Assembly: GCF_002217435.1 (NCBI RefSeq) | Contig: NZ_MUHF01000008.1 | Location: forward strand, 18,533-82,532 | DNA from: Flavobacterium reichenbachii | Lineage (GTDB): Bacteria > Bacteroidota > Bacteroidia > Flavobacteriales > Flavobacteriaceae | Direction: 5' to 3' | Length of the DNA: 64,000 nt | In this document: piece after piece, positions 34,341-44,600 of the stretch | How positions within the stretch are numbered: the first letter of the stretch is position 1 | Layout: every line of letters starts with the position of its first letter | Program-made: the position numbers and the translations under genes | Notes under the pieces: generated by a model | Seen by the model: the letters and a program-made list of their open reading frames with translations, nothing else | Told to the model about the DNA's origin: nothing | Database searches by the model: none

Positions 34341-36410
34341 TTATTTTTTAAAGTTCCCTATTCCTTCCTGAAGCCACTCATAATATCCATTAATATCTGG
34401 ATTATAAGCCGATGGCGTATTTAAATCTTTTTCGTTATGATCCATTAAAACATAATAAGGCTGTGCATTTGTTTTATATTTCAGGATTTGAAGTTCGCTC
34501 CACTTCTGCCCTGTATATTTTAAAACCTTTCCTGTAATTTTAGAAACAACTTTTTCATTTTCAGGTAATTCACGCTTATCATCTACATACAACGAAATAA
34601 GTACGACTTCATTATTTAATAAAGCAGAAACTCCTGCATCGGGCCAGACACGTTCTTCCATTTTACGGCAGTTTACGCAGGCGTATCCTGTAAAATCGAT
34701 CATTACAGGTTTGTTTACTTTTTTGGCGTACGCCAAACCCTGATTATAATCATGAAAAGTCGGAATTCCGTTTGGACCGCTTTCTGCACCTTCCGGTAAT
34801 GCTGTTTTTTCGCTGTTTATTGCGGTTGCATTTCCAAAACCATTTGGCGATTCACTATATTGTTTTGCCGGCGGAAAACCACTAATATATTGCAAAGGCG
34901 CACCCCAAAGCCCCGGAATCATATAGATTACAAAAGACAGGACCACAATTCCCAAACTGAGTCTTCCGACAGAAATATGGGTTATGGGAGAATCGTGCGA
35001 CAGCTGTATTTTTCCGAATAAATACAAAGCCAAAACAGAGAAAATAGCGATCCAGATGGCGAGAAATACTTCTCTTTCTAGTAAGTGTAATTGCAAAACT
35101 AAATCGGCGTTGCTTAAGAATTTTAAGGCTAAAGCTAGTTCTAAAAATCCTAAAACAACTTTTACCGAATTTAACCACCCGCCCGATTTTGGCAGTGAAT
35201 TTAACCAGCCCGGAAAAGCGGCAAATAAGGTAAACGGCAAAGCAATTGCCAATGAGAATCCAAACATTCCGATGATTGGCGCGATTCCTGCCTGACTTGC
35301 TGCCTGAACTAATAAAGTCCCAACAATTGGTCCTGTACAAGAAAAAGAAACTACGGCTAAGGCCAAGGCCATAAAAAAGATTCCGAATATCCCTCCTAAT
35401 TCTGATTTCTGGTCTACTTTGGTTAACCAAGAACTCGGAAGTACAATTTCGAACGCTCCTAAAAAAGATAAAGCAAAAACCAAAAGAAGTAAGAAAAAAA
35501 CAATGTTAAAGACCACATTTGTTGCTAAGGCGTTGAGCGCATCGGCACCAAAAACGGCAGTTACCAAACTTCCTAAAATAACATAGATTACAATAATAAA
35601 GAATCCGTAAAGCATGGCATTTCTTATTCCTGCTGCTTTTGTTTTGCTTTGTTTGGTAAAGAAACTAACGGTCATTGGAATCATTGGGAAAACACAAGGC
35701 GTTAACAAAGCGGCAAGGCCTCCTAAAAAACTCAAGAAAAACAATGTCCATAAATTTTCATCAGAAGTTTTAGTTTCTGTAACGGTTTTTGATGTTTTTA
35801 CTGGTTTTTCAGGAGTTGCCTCAGCACTTTTACTAACAGGATTTGTTGTGTTGTTTAGGCTTTCCTGTTTAGTAATAGATTCGGCTGTAACCAAATCTTT
35901 AGTATTTTCCTCTTTTGAAACTGCTGTTTCTTCTATTGTATTTTGAACTGAAACTGATGTTTTTTTAAACGTAAACTGTACTTCTTTTTCAGTTGGCGGG
36001 AGACAGCTGTTGTCATTACAAACCATAAAAAATACGGTTGCATTGATTTTAAACGCATCTCCAGATTTACGTTCTATATTTTGTGTAAAAACCGCTTTGT
36101 CTGCAAAATATTTAATTCGCATCTGAAAAACCGGATCATCTACTTCATGTCCTTCAGGTTCTGCAACTGTTCCTGTTTTTTTATAATTTTTAGAAGATGA
36201 AAAAGTAAAACTCGTTGGCACGGGTCCGCCTTTTGGAACGCTTTGAGAATAAATATGCCAGCCTTTATCAATCTTGGCGGTAATAATTAATGTGTATTTA
36301 TTCTCACCAATTTCTTTGACAGAACCTGTAAACGAAACCGGATCATAAATTTGGGCAGTAAGGTTACTTATCGCAAAGAAAATTGCAATAAAAAGAAATA
36401 TTTTTTTCAT
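34341..36410 (-). CDS. dsbD: Thiol:disulfide interchange protein DsbD
   Basis: The 689-aa protein has a signal peptide (MKKIFLFIAIFFAISNLTAQ) and an N-terminal DsbD-alpha-like domain with 'CNDNSCLPPT'. A central membrane domain of about eight helices follows, with the redox 'LLTPCVFPMIP' and its partner Cys in 'SFSCTGPIVG'. The C-terminal thioredoxin domain has the CVNC active site (Cys578, Cys581). It carries electrons from cytoplasmic thioredoxin to periplasmic thiol proteins. The TlpA-like protein encoded two genes upstream is a plausible acceptor. Palindromic repeat elements lie on both sides of this gene. Confidence 0.93.
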   Translation of the reverse strand: MKKIFLFIAIFFAISNLTAQIYDPVSFTGSVKEIGENKYTLIITAKIDKGWHIYSQSVPKGGPVPTSFTFSSSKNYKKTGTVAEPEGHEVDDPVFQMRIKYFADKAVFTQNIERKSGDAFKINATVFFMVCNDNSCLPPTEKEVQFTFKKTSVSVQNTIEETAVSKEENTKDLVTAESITKQESLNNTTNPVSKSAEATPEKPVKTSKTVTETKTSDENLWTLFFLSFLGGLAALLTPCVFPMIPMTVSFFTKQSKTKAAGIRNAMLYGFFIIVIYVILGSLVTAVFGADALNALATNVVFNIVFFLLLLVFALSFLGAFEIVLPSSWLTKVDQKSELGGIFGIFFMALALAVVSFSCTGPIVGTLLVQAASQAGIAPIIGMFGFSLAIALPFTLFAAFPGWLNSLPKSGGWLNSVKVVLGFLELALALKFLSNADLVLQLHLLEREVFLAIWIAIFSVLALYLFGKIQLSHDSPITHISVGRLSLGIVVLSFVIYMIPGLWGAPLQYISGFPPAKQYSESPNGFGNATAINSEKTALPEGAESGPNGIPTFHDYNQGLAYAKKVNKPVMIDFTGYACVNCRKMEERVWPDAGVSALLNNEVVLISLYVDDKRELPENEKVVSKITGKVLKYTGQKWSELQILKYKTNAQPYYVLMDHNEKDLNTPSAYNPDINGYYEWLQEGIGNFKK

Positions 36411-36458
36411 GATGTTAGAGAAATATACTTATTGTATTTTTTTTATCTAAATGCTTTT

Positions 36459-36657
36459 AAACACATAGAATCATAGGATTTTAAAGCTTAAAAAGCATTT
36501 TATTTGTTTAAATAAACATAGACCTTAAGAATCTCAAGCTTTGTCAAAGTTTTGAACTTTGACAAAGCTGACATAACGTAAAGCTATGTGTGGAGAAATG
36601 AGTTTCTCTTTTATACTCTTCTTACTAAGAAAGAAAAACCTATGATTCTATGTGTTA
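36459..36657. repeat. Dispersed palindromic element, copy 5
   Basis: Left AAACACATAGAATCATAGG, right CCTATGATTCTATGTGTTA. It contains the same 'TTTGTCAAAGTT ... AACTTTGACAAAGCTGA', 'AACGTAAAGCTATGTGTGGA' and 'TACTCTTCTTACTAAGAAA' blocks as the duplication at 33871-34193 on the other side of dsbD. It fills most of the non-coding gap 36411-36721, where no gene or clear promoter was seen. Confidence 0.78.
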
Positions 36658-36721
36658 AAAAAAATCTTGCAGTCTGTAAATCCTTGACAAAAGCTGAAAC
36701 TTTGACAAGATGCTTATGTTA

Positions 36722-38146
36722 TTATTTTTTATACTGGGACAGAATCCACTTAGAAACATCTTCCAGAACTTCCGGCGCAAAAACCTCATCTATATTTTTG
36801 ACTTCTGCACTGGTGCACAGCGTGCAATGCTGGTACATATGATTGAGTCCGGGATATATTTTGGTGGTGACATCTTTGCTTTTTAGGTATTTCTTAAAAT
36901 TATCCAGATTTTCTTTTGCCGGAACCTGAATATCTTTATCTCCGTTTATTGCCAAAACCGGAATGGTAATTTTTGGAAGATAGTCCTGCGGATTATAATG
37001 AATGGTATAACGATACCATTTACGCTCTGCATCTTTAGAATAACGGTACAAAAAAGTCTGATCGCGTCCGTCCCACATTTGAACTTCTTTTAATGTAGTT
37101 GAATCCTGCAGTTTCATCCAGTTTTTTAGTTTTTCTGCCAATACAGGTTTTACCGAATCTGTGGCTTTTAAATTGTAAACCGCCTTAAACATAATGTTGT
37201 ACATTTCCATTTGTTTGGTGACTACTTTTTCTGAAAAACCAAAACTTTTTAATATTGCCGTGTTCTGAAGGTTCAGCATTTCCAGACCGCTCACGCCAAC
37301 GCCAGACATGCTAACCATGAATTTTACGTCTTTGTTTCTCGAACTCACGATTGAGGCAATCATCCCGCCTTCGCTGTGTCCGATTAAACCAATTTGTGAA
37401 GCGTCTATGTTTTTATCCGTTTTTAAATGGGCAATCTGTTCGTCTACATCATCTGCAAAATCTCCTGTTGTAGAAGTTTCAAAATTTCCTGTTGTTTTAC
37501 CCATACCACGGTCGTCTACGCGTAAAGACGCGATTCCTTGTCTTGCCAAATAATCTGCTAAAACGGTAAACGATTCTCTGCCCATAAAGGTATAATTACG
37601 ATCGTGCTGTCCGGTTCCGGAAATAAGTATGGCTAAGGGATATTTCTTTTTGCCGTTCGGAATTGTTAAGGTTCCTCCGTATGTTAGTTTTGTGGTTTTT
37701 CCTAAAAAAGTCATATCAATAACCTGATAAGGATATGGCTTTTTGGGATGCTGTGCAAAATATAACGGCTGAATAGTTTTTTCTTTCTTGAAAACAACAG
37801 CGGCGTTTGGAATGGAGTAATAATTAAAAACACCCGATATTTCTGTTTTATCTGAATTGTATTTTCCTTTAAAAGTAAAACCATACATTTCATTCTTAAA
37901 AGAAACACTATCTGATACAACTTTAATAACCGCGCGGACAGAATCCATTCCAAGTTCTGGAAAACTCACTTTAATCGAATCTAATTTTTTGCTTTCTAAA
38001 TCGCCAGACAAAATAATTCGATACGAATGATGTTGTCCCTGCCAGATAATTTGTGCAAAACTATACTGGCAAGTCATCATCAGGAAACTTAAAAATCCTA
38101 AAAGAATTCTGTTTCTCTTTATATGTTTTATGAATGAAGTTTTCAT
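36722..38146 (-). CDS. Secreted alpha/beta hydrolase (COG1073-like)
   Basis: The 474-aa protein has an N-terminal signal sequence (cleavage near 'SFAQ', residue 32) and a beta-rich N-terminal domain. The alpha/beta hydrolase domain has the nucleophile Ser258 in 'GHSEGG', Asp in 'NGDKDIQVP' and His in 'GLNHMYQ'. Related proteins are carboxylesterases or peptidase-like hydrolases. The start codon overlaps the stop of the TlpA-like gene by one base (TAATG), so the two are translationally coupled and belong to the SusCD locus. Confidence 0.85.
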   Translation of the reverse strand: MKTSFIKHIKRNRILLGFLSFLMMTCQYSFAQIIWQGQHHSYRIILSGDLESKKLDSIKVSFPELGMDSVRAVIKVVSDSVSFKNEMYGFTFKGKYNSDKTEISGVFNYYSIPNAAVVFKKEKTIQPLYFAQHPKKPYPYQVIDMTFLGKTTKLTYGGTLTIPNGKKKYPLAILISGTGQHDRNYTFMGRESFTVLADYLARQGIASLRVDDRGMGKTTGNFETSTTGDFADDVDEQIAHLKTDKNIDASQIGLIGHSEGGMIASIVSSRNKDVKFMVSMSGVGVSGLEMLNLQNTAILKSFGFSEKVVTKQMEMYNIMFKAVYNLKATDSVKPVLAEKLKNWMKLQDSTTLKEVQMWDGRDQTFLYRYSKDAERKWYRYTIHYNPQDYLPKITIPVLAINGDKDIQVPAKENLDNFKKYLKSKDVTTKIYPGLNHMYQHCTLCTSAEVKNIDEVFAPEVLEDVSKWILSQYKK

Positions 38147-40152
38147 TATTTATTTTCTTCTTTTAAATAAGAAACGATGATTGAAATTTCATCCAAAAGT
38201 TCGCTTGGGCTTCCAAAATAACCATTAGACATCCATCTTAATTTTCCATTTTGGTCGATGATCATTTTTTCTGGAATTCCCGAAAATTTGAATGCTTTAG
38301 AATATTTATAATACACTTGGTCTAACTTTCCGGTTTTTGGATTTTTTCCATCATACAGAATTGTAAAGTCAAATCCTTTTTCTTTAATAAAGGCTTGTGT
38401 CTGAGCTTTAAAATCTTTAATATATTCCTGCGTATCTACAAAGTAAAATTTTACGTTATCATCATTCTGATATTTTTTTACTGCCATCTGCATTCCCGGC
38501 ATTGCATTTTTGCACGGTCCACACCACATTGCCCAGAAATCAAGCACTACGATTTTTCCTTTTTGATCGGCTAATTTTACTTTACCGCCTTTACTGCTTT
38601 CTAATTCAAATCCTTCTATTGGCAGATTGATTAGTTCAGAAATCAGTTTCTTTTTATGATCCTGAATATTACTTTCTGATTTTAAAGATTGTAAATAAGC
38701 CTCAAAACCAACTTCGTTCCCACCTTCTTTTAAATAAATTGCTTTTAAAGAAGCTAATATTTCCGGAGTTACCTGATTTTCTTTTACTGCAGCTGCTATA
38801 TATTCTTTAGCTTCGACTGTTTTACCTTTTCTCAATAACATTCTGGTGTAAACTTCATTGTAAGAAGCATCTTTATAACCAAAGAACGGTTTGATTTTGG
38901 CTAAATATTTTTCTTCTAAATCATATGCTTTTGTCGCTTCCAGAAGTTTAGCACGAGTAAAATATTCTCTTGCTGCATAATCCAGAACCTTTGCCTGCCA
39001 CTCTTTTAGTGATAATTTTCCGGCATACATTTTTGGCACATATGCTTCTCTGCTTTCCATTTCTGCAATAATGGCATCCGAGTATTTTCTCAGCGTTTCT
39101 ATGTTTGCTTTTTCAATTCCGTCACTATCTCTGTTAAAAGGAATTGAAACCAAATGCCAGTGATAATCTAATAAATTGGTAAACGAAACTTTCTTGACGC
39201 TGTTAATGGCGTAATTGTAGTCTTTGTTGTTTACGATGTAAGTGTATGCAATTGCTTTAAACATTTTATCATAAAACAAACTCTCTGTGTCGGTATAAAC
39301 ATCTTCAAAACTGCTTTGAGGAAAATTCTTTTCAAAAGCTTCGTACAGTTTTACTTTTTTATCAAAAGCAGACTCCATAAAAACCTTTCTGATTTCCTGA
39401 TCGCGGGCTAAAACTCCTTTTGGGTATTTTGCCAATAAAACGGTTTGTACAGAATCTACAAAAGCTTTGTTTGCTTCTAATGGCAGCAATGCAAGCGATT
39501 TCTGAATGCTGTATTGTGCTGTATTATCTAAATTATTATCTGCCAATACGAAGCGTAATTCTCTCTTAATCAGTTTAGCTTCATCTTGTCCTGTTACAAG
39601 CTGCTTTAATTTTAATCCTTCAAAAAAGATACGCTTGCGTGATTCCGGATGGTATTTTAGTTCATAATTCGCCCACATTAACCCAACTTCATTTTTTATG
39701 TATGCGCTGTCATGTACAATATTGGGTACCTGATCCTGAAAAGGTTTGCTTCGTAATAATCCCCAGCCTATATAGGCTCCGGGTACTTTTTCGAACATCC
39801 AGGCGTGAGGCATTTTTTCTCCTTTATCAACTAAAGTGTCTGATTTGAAAACACAGGAAATAAAAGACGCATGATCTGAAAGTTTCATTTTGGTCTGCCA
39901 TTTTTTATCGCCTGCAGGCTGCATTGTAATGTCATTTGCCAGCCACTTAAAATTATCAAACGTATATACAACTCCAGTTACATTCTTTGCATTTTGTAAT
40001 GGACTATCTGAAGCAATGTAGGTAATCGTTATTTCGTCTCCAGGATTAGGATGTTCCGGAGAAAGTGAAAATTTTTGTACAGGTGCGGCCTCTTGTGCCA
40101 ATATAGCATTAGTGATACTGAACAAAAACAGTATCCATTTCATTTTTTTCAT
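38146..40152 (-). CDS. TlpA-like thioredoxin-domain protein
   Basis: The 668-aa protein has a signal peptide (MKKMKWILFLFSITNAILAQ), a long alpha-helical middle region rich in repeats of the TPR kind, and a C-terminal TlpA/redoxin domain (about residues 515-665) with active site WCGPC (Cys544, Cys547 in 'DFWAMWCGPCKNAMPG'). TlpA proteins reduce disulfides in the periplasm and draw electrons from DsbD, which is encoded two genes downstream. It follows susD after a 62-base gap with a strong hairpin. Confidence 0.88.
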   Translation of the reverse strand: MKKMKWILFLFSITNAILAQEAAPVQKFSLSPEHPNPGDEITITYIASDSPLQNAKNVTGVVYTFDNFKWLANDITMQPAGDKKWQTKMKLSDHASFISCVFKSDTLVDKGEKMPHAWMFEKVPGAYIGWGLLRSKPFQDQVPNIVHDSAYIKNEVGLMWANYELKYHPESRKRIFFEGLKLKQLVTGQDEAKLIKRELRFVLADNNLDNTAQYSIQKSLALLPLEANKAFVDSVQTVLLAKYPKGVLARDQEIRKVFMESAFDKKVKLYEAFEKNFPQSSFEDVYTDTESLFYDKMFKAIAYTYIVNNKDYNYAINSVKKVSFTNLLDYHWHLVSIPFNRDSDGIEKANIETLRKYSDAIIAEMESREAYVPKMYAGKLSLKEWQAKVLDYAAREYFTRAKLLEATKAYDLEEKYLAKIKPFFGYKDASYNEVYTRMLLRKGKTVEAKEYIAAAVKENQVTPEILASLKAIYLKEGGNEVGFEAYLQSLKSESNIQDHKKKLISELINLPIEGFELESSKGGKVKLADQKGKIVVLDFWAMWCGPCKNAMPGMQMAVKKYQNDDNVKFYFVDTQEYIKDFKAQTQAFIKEKGFDFTILYDGKNPKTGKLDQVYYKYSKAFKFSGIPEKMIIDQNGKLRWMSNGYFGSPSELLDEISIIVSYLKEENK

Positions 40153-40172
40153 TTTTCTTTTTTTTGAAATTT

Positions 40173-40198
40173 AGTGCACCCAGAAATTCGGGTGCACT
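40173..40198 (-). promoter_or_regulatory. Intercistronic hairpin between susD-like and tlpA-like genes
   Basis: Perfect 9-bp stem AGTGCACCC / GGGTGCACT with an 8-base loop, just after the SusD-like stop. There is no T run on the minus strand, so it is more likely to protect the 3' end of the susCD message, or attenuate, than to terminate fully. Confidence 0.6.
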
Positions 40199-40214
40199 TT
40201 GATAATTAACCTAA

Positions 40215-41612
40215 TTATGGATTTTTTTGTAAGTTTGGTGCGTACTCAAAATAAATAGGCGCATACGGCATTTGGTAACGATCACTGTTTGGTGCAAGTG
40301 TAAAAGTCTGTCCTCCAAAAACATGAGTAATAGTTTTGGCAAATTCCGGCTCTTTATTTAAACGTTTCAAATCAAACCATCTAAAACCGCCCTGCCCCAT
40401 TAATTCTCTTCTTCTTTCTGCTAAAACTTTGATTAGAGCATCTTTACTATCTGTTGCAGTCATCGCAGTATATTGTGAAGCTCTAAATCTTTTTTGTCTT
40501 AATTTATTTATTTCAGCCATTGCCAATTCACCAGAACCTGCTCTTGCTTGACATTCAGCTTTTATCAACATCATTTCAGATACCGTTGGACCTCCATTTC
40601 TGCTTTCTCCAGTTATACCTTCTTTAGCGAAGGTTCTTCCTACTGTATATTCAGAATTAAAATTACTGGATGGCTGTGTTAACAATACATATCGTAAATC
40701 ATTTGTATCAAACGAGTTAATTAATTCATTACTTAACGAGAGAATTTGAGGTGCATAAGAAAAAGAAGTATATCCATTCCATTTTGACAAAATTAGTTCT
40801 GCATCTAGTCTTCTGGTAGGAAAAGCATTAAACTCAAAATCTTGATAATTATTTAATGTACTTTGAATAGCCAATGCTTTTTGTGCATTTTCTAAAGCCA
40901 AAGGATAGTTACGCATATACAAATAGGTTCTTGCTAAAAGTGCATAAGCGGATGCTCTGGATGGAAATGCTACATTGTTACCAGAATTGATTGGTTTTAA
41001 ACCTGAATTTACGGCATCATTTAAATCACTTAGAATAATATCATAAGCATTTTGAACTGTAGATCTCTTTATGTCTTCTGAAACTGTTGGAGTTGTAAAA
41101 AGCACAATTCCAAGATCTGTTGCGGCCGTTGTGGCATCATACGCTTTTCCAAATGTGTTAACTAAGGTTAAAAAGATGTAAGCTCTATGTACTTGTGCTT
41201 CTCCTTTTATCGCTAGTTTTTCAGCTTCTGTTCCGTTTTTACTTTTCATTACTTCATTGATTACAATATTTGTGTTGTACAATGACGTATACATACCATT
41301 CATATTATAATCTATCTCAGCATCAAAATAAATTTGATCTGCCCATTTGTAAAAATTAACAAAAGGACGATAGTAATCTGATGCTCCTAGTGCAGTGGTC
41401 TGCGCTTCATTCTGAAAACTTATATCATCTGAGGCAACATCTGCAGCACCATAGGTAAGATCATATACATATGAATTCTGCAAAAGATATCTATAGTTTT
41501 CGGTTTCTTCGGGTATTAATCTACCTTCGGTTTTAATATCGACATAATTATCGCAGCTTAAAACAATTGCTCCTAAAGCAATGATCGTGATGTATTTTAA
41601 ATATTTTTTCAT
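40215..41612 (-). CDS. SusD/RagB-family nutrient-binding lipoprotein
   Basis: The 465-aa protein is a surface lipoprotein (acylated Cys20 in 'AIVLSCDNY') of the SusD/RagB family, with 'LARTYLYMRNYPLALENAQKA' TPR helices and the C-terminal 'ERRRELMGQGGFRWFDLKRL'. SusD proteins cap the partner TonB-dependent SusC transporter and capture substrate at the cell surface. It lies 9 bases after the SusC-like gene. The absence of glycoside hydrolases and presence of a peptidase nearby suggest a peptide-type substrate (inference). Confidence 0.93.
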   Translation of the reverse strand: MKKYLKYITIIALGAIVLSCDNYVDIKTEGRLIPEETENYRYLLQNSYVYDLTYGAADVASDDISFQNEAQTTALGASDYYRPFVNFYKWADQIYFDAEIDYNMNGMYTSLYNTNIVINEVMKSKNGTEAEKLAIKGEAQVHRAYIFLTLVNTFGKAYDATTAATDLGIVLFTTPTVSEDIKRSTVQNAYDIILSDLNDAVNSGLKPINSGNNVAFPSRASAYALLARTYLYMRNYPLALENAQKALAIQSTLNNYQDFEFNAFPTRRLDAELILSKWNGYTSFSYAPQILSLSNELINSFDTNDLRYVLLTQPSSNFNSEYTVGRTFAKEGITGESRNGGPTVSEMMLIKAECQARAGSGELAMAEINKLRQKRFRASQYTAMTATDSKDALIKVLAERRRELMGQGGFRWFDLKRLNKEPEFAKTITHVFGGQTFTLAPNSDRYQMPYAPIYFEYAPNLQKNP

Positions 41613-41621
41613 CTTTAAAAA

Positions 41622-44600
41622 TTAAAAATTAACATTAAAACCAATTGAGTAGATTGCCATTGCCGGCAGCTTCATGTTAGTTCCTGTGTAAGGCAGAAAG
41701 TCAGGATCTAAACCGTCTTTATTTTTTCTCCAGAAGAAGCCAAGATTTCTTGCTGTAAAGGTTACAGACGCGCCTGTTATTGAACCTCTGTCAATTAGTT
41801 CTTTCAAATCATATTTTAGTGAAAGTTCTCTAAAACGAATATGATCTCCGTCGAAGATTTGATCTTCTCCATTTATATATCTTATGTAGCTTAGTCCTGT
41901 TGAACCTTGTATTCCCGGTACAGAAGTGGTAGCTTCATCTCCTGGATTTCTCCATCTTTGGTCTATGTCTGTATTCAAATCATATTGGTTAAATCTTCCT
42001 TGTCTGTTGACATAACCTCCGTAAGTTGGCTTAAACAATACGTAATCAAATTTGTAAGTTGCCAAGATGTACAATGAAACTTTTTTATAAGTGAAAGTGT
42101 GACTAAAACTTCCAAAATAAGAAGGAATATTGGTTCCCATATATTTCATATCATCAATTTCTTTAAGAGAAGTGAAAGAATTAACGATATTACCTGATTT
42201 ATCATAAACCTGAGTTCTTCCTGTTGCATCTAATCCTGCAGATCTAAAAGCAAATACACTGTTTAGTGGATAGCCTTTAACGGGTGTTGTTCCGCCAGAT
42301 CCATTTAAATATTGGCTGAAATTTTGAAAACGTGAATCGGTTACTTCTGAAGTATTATAAGAAACTACAAGACCTGAATCCCATGTAAAATCCTTACTTT
42401 TAAGAATGGTAGCATTTAAGCTTACATCTACTCCTTTTCCAGATATCGTTGCTGCATTCTGCTTTAAACTGTTATTTTGAACACCGTAAAATGGCGAAAT
42501 TGGAAAATCTACAATTAGATCTTTACTATCCTTTGTGTAATATTCTATAGTACCGCCTAATCTATTGTTTAAGATAGAGAAATCTACTCCAAAATTTAAA
42601 ATTGCTGTTTTTTCCCAACGCAGATTAGGATTTGCCGGCGCAGTAATAAATGCAAAAGGCTGCTGTGAAAAAGTATCTAAATTACTCAAACTAATGTTTG
42701 TAAAAGGGAAAACATCCAAATTGATATTCCCATTGTAACCGTAACTTGCGCGCAAAGACAGACTATTAAATAATTCGGATTCTTTAAGAAATGATTCTTC
42801 TTTAATATTCCATTTTGCCCCTGTAGACCATAGTGGAGTTCTTCTTAATCTTTTATCTACTCCAAAATTATTGTAGTCGTCTAAACGTGCACTTCCTGTA
42901 ATGGTGTATTTATTTTTATAAGTATAACCAGCATTTCCATAGTAAGATAAAAATCTTCTGCGGACATCTTTATGATCGTTACCGTATTGAAGTGTATAGT
43001 TATATCCGTTCACATCAATATAATTCATTGAAGGAATATCGACAGAAGTTTGCGTTTTTGGATTATATCCAAACAATGTTCTGCTGTCTTGACTTTCTCT
43101 GGTCTCTCTGGCTTCAATACCTCCCATTGCATTAATCAAATGGTCTTGGCCTATTATCCCATCGTAATTTAATTGTCCTCTTACGGTGTAACTGCTTGTT
43201 CCAAATTCATTGTTTTGATAAATACCTCCTTTTGGAATTGCATTTACCAGATCGCCATTATTATTTATAGAAGTTGTCGAGTTGATTCTGTCACGCGCAA
43301 AAAATGTATCTTGGTTGTACATATTATCATTTGAGGTGCGTGAATCTTCTATAGAATACGTACCTACTGCGTCTAAACCTTTTAATATTGGTGCTGTAGC
43401 CGAAATAGTAGCACCAAAATTCAGTTCATTTGATGACTTATCGCTGTTTTTTAATTCATCGATATAATTGTAAGTCCATGGTAAATATCCGGCTTGCTCC
43501 AACGGAATAGTTTGCGCACTATAATAACGCTGATAATAATTTACTGAATTCCCGTCATCTCCAACAATTTGATCATAAGGCAGTAATGTATTCGCTGAAA
43601 TACCCAACGGTTTAATTCCTAAACCATTATCCGCATATTTAAATATAGAACCTCTTAAACTTGTTGACATTTTTAAATAATTGAAGAGTTTAAAGTCCTG
43701 ATTAGATAATAATGTCAAACGTTGTCCGCTATTTCCTTTTGCTTGAGTTTCTTCCTTAGAATACGATCCTGACATGAAATACGAATAATCGTTTTCTGCA
43801 CCGCTGAATGATAAATTGTAATTTTGAGTAGTCGCAGCTTGCAGCAAATACTTTTCTGCTTGTCCATACGTGTTACGATTACGTAAAACATCTAAACCAG
43901 CATTTTTCTGAGCTTCTGTAATATCACCGCGTTTGTATTGAAACATCAAATCCATTCCCTGACTTACAGGAGTTGTCAGCATATAACTAATACTTGCCGG
44001 ATCTGATACTAGGTTTTTATCTACAAATTCCTGCTCTAAATTCAGCACCTGAGACGAATTCATCAAAGGTAATTTTGACAAAGAAGGTTTGTTGGAAAAA
44101 CCATAATTTTGAGAAAAATTGATTCTTGTTTTCCCTTGTTTTCCTTTTTTAGTATCAATTACCATAACTCCATTTGCCGCTCTTGCTCCATAAATAGAAG
44201 CTGATGCTGCATCTTTTAGAAACGTAATTTTCTCAATATCATTTGGGTTGATGGTTCTGATATCTAATTCTGTTGGTGTTCCGTCTAATACTATCAATGG
44301 CATTGCATTGGTTTCTAATGTAGATTTTCCTCTAATGGCAACATTATAACTATTTCTACCCTGACCGTCTCCATAGGTAGTTCCGTATACAAAAGTGTTG
44401 TCAGAATCTAAAATATTCAGCTGCAGACCCGCAACCTGACCTTCTAATCTATGAAGTACGTTGTTTACCGGAACTTTTTCTAAATCTTTAGCCGTAATTG
44501 CAACAAAAGATCCCGTAGAACGCTCCCTGTCAATTTTTTGATAACCTGTAGATACGATTTTTACTTCATCAAGTTTACTTACATCCTCCAATAAAATGGG

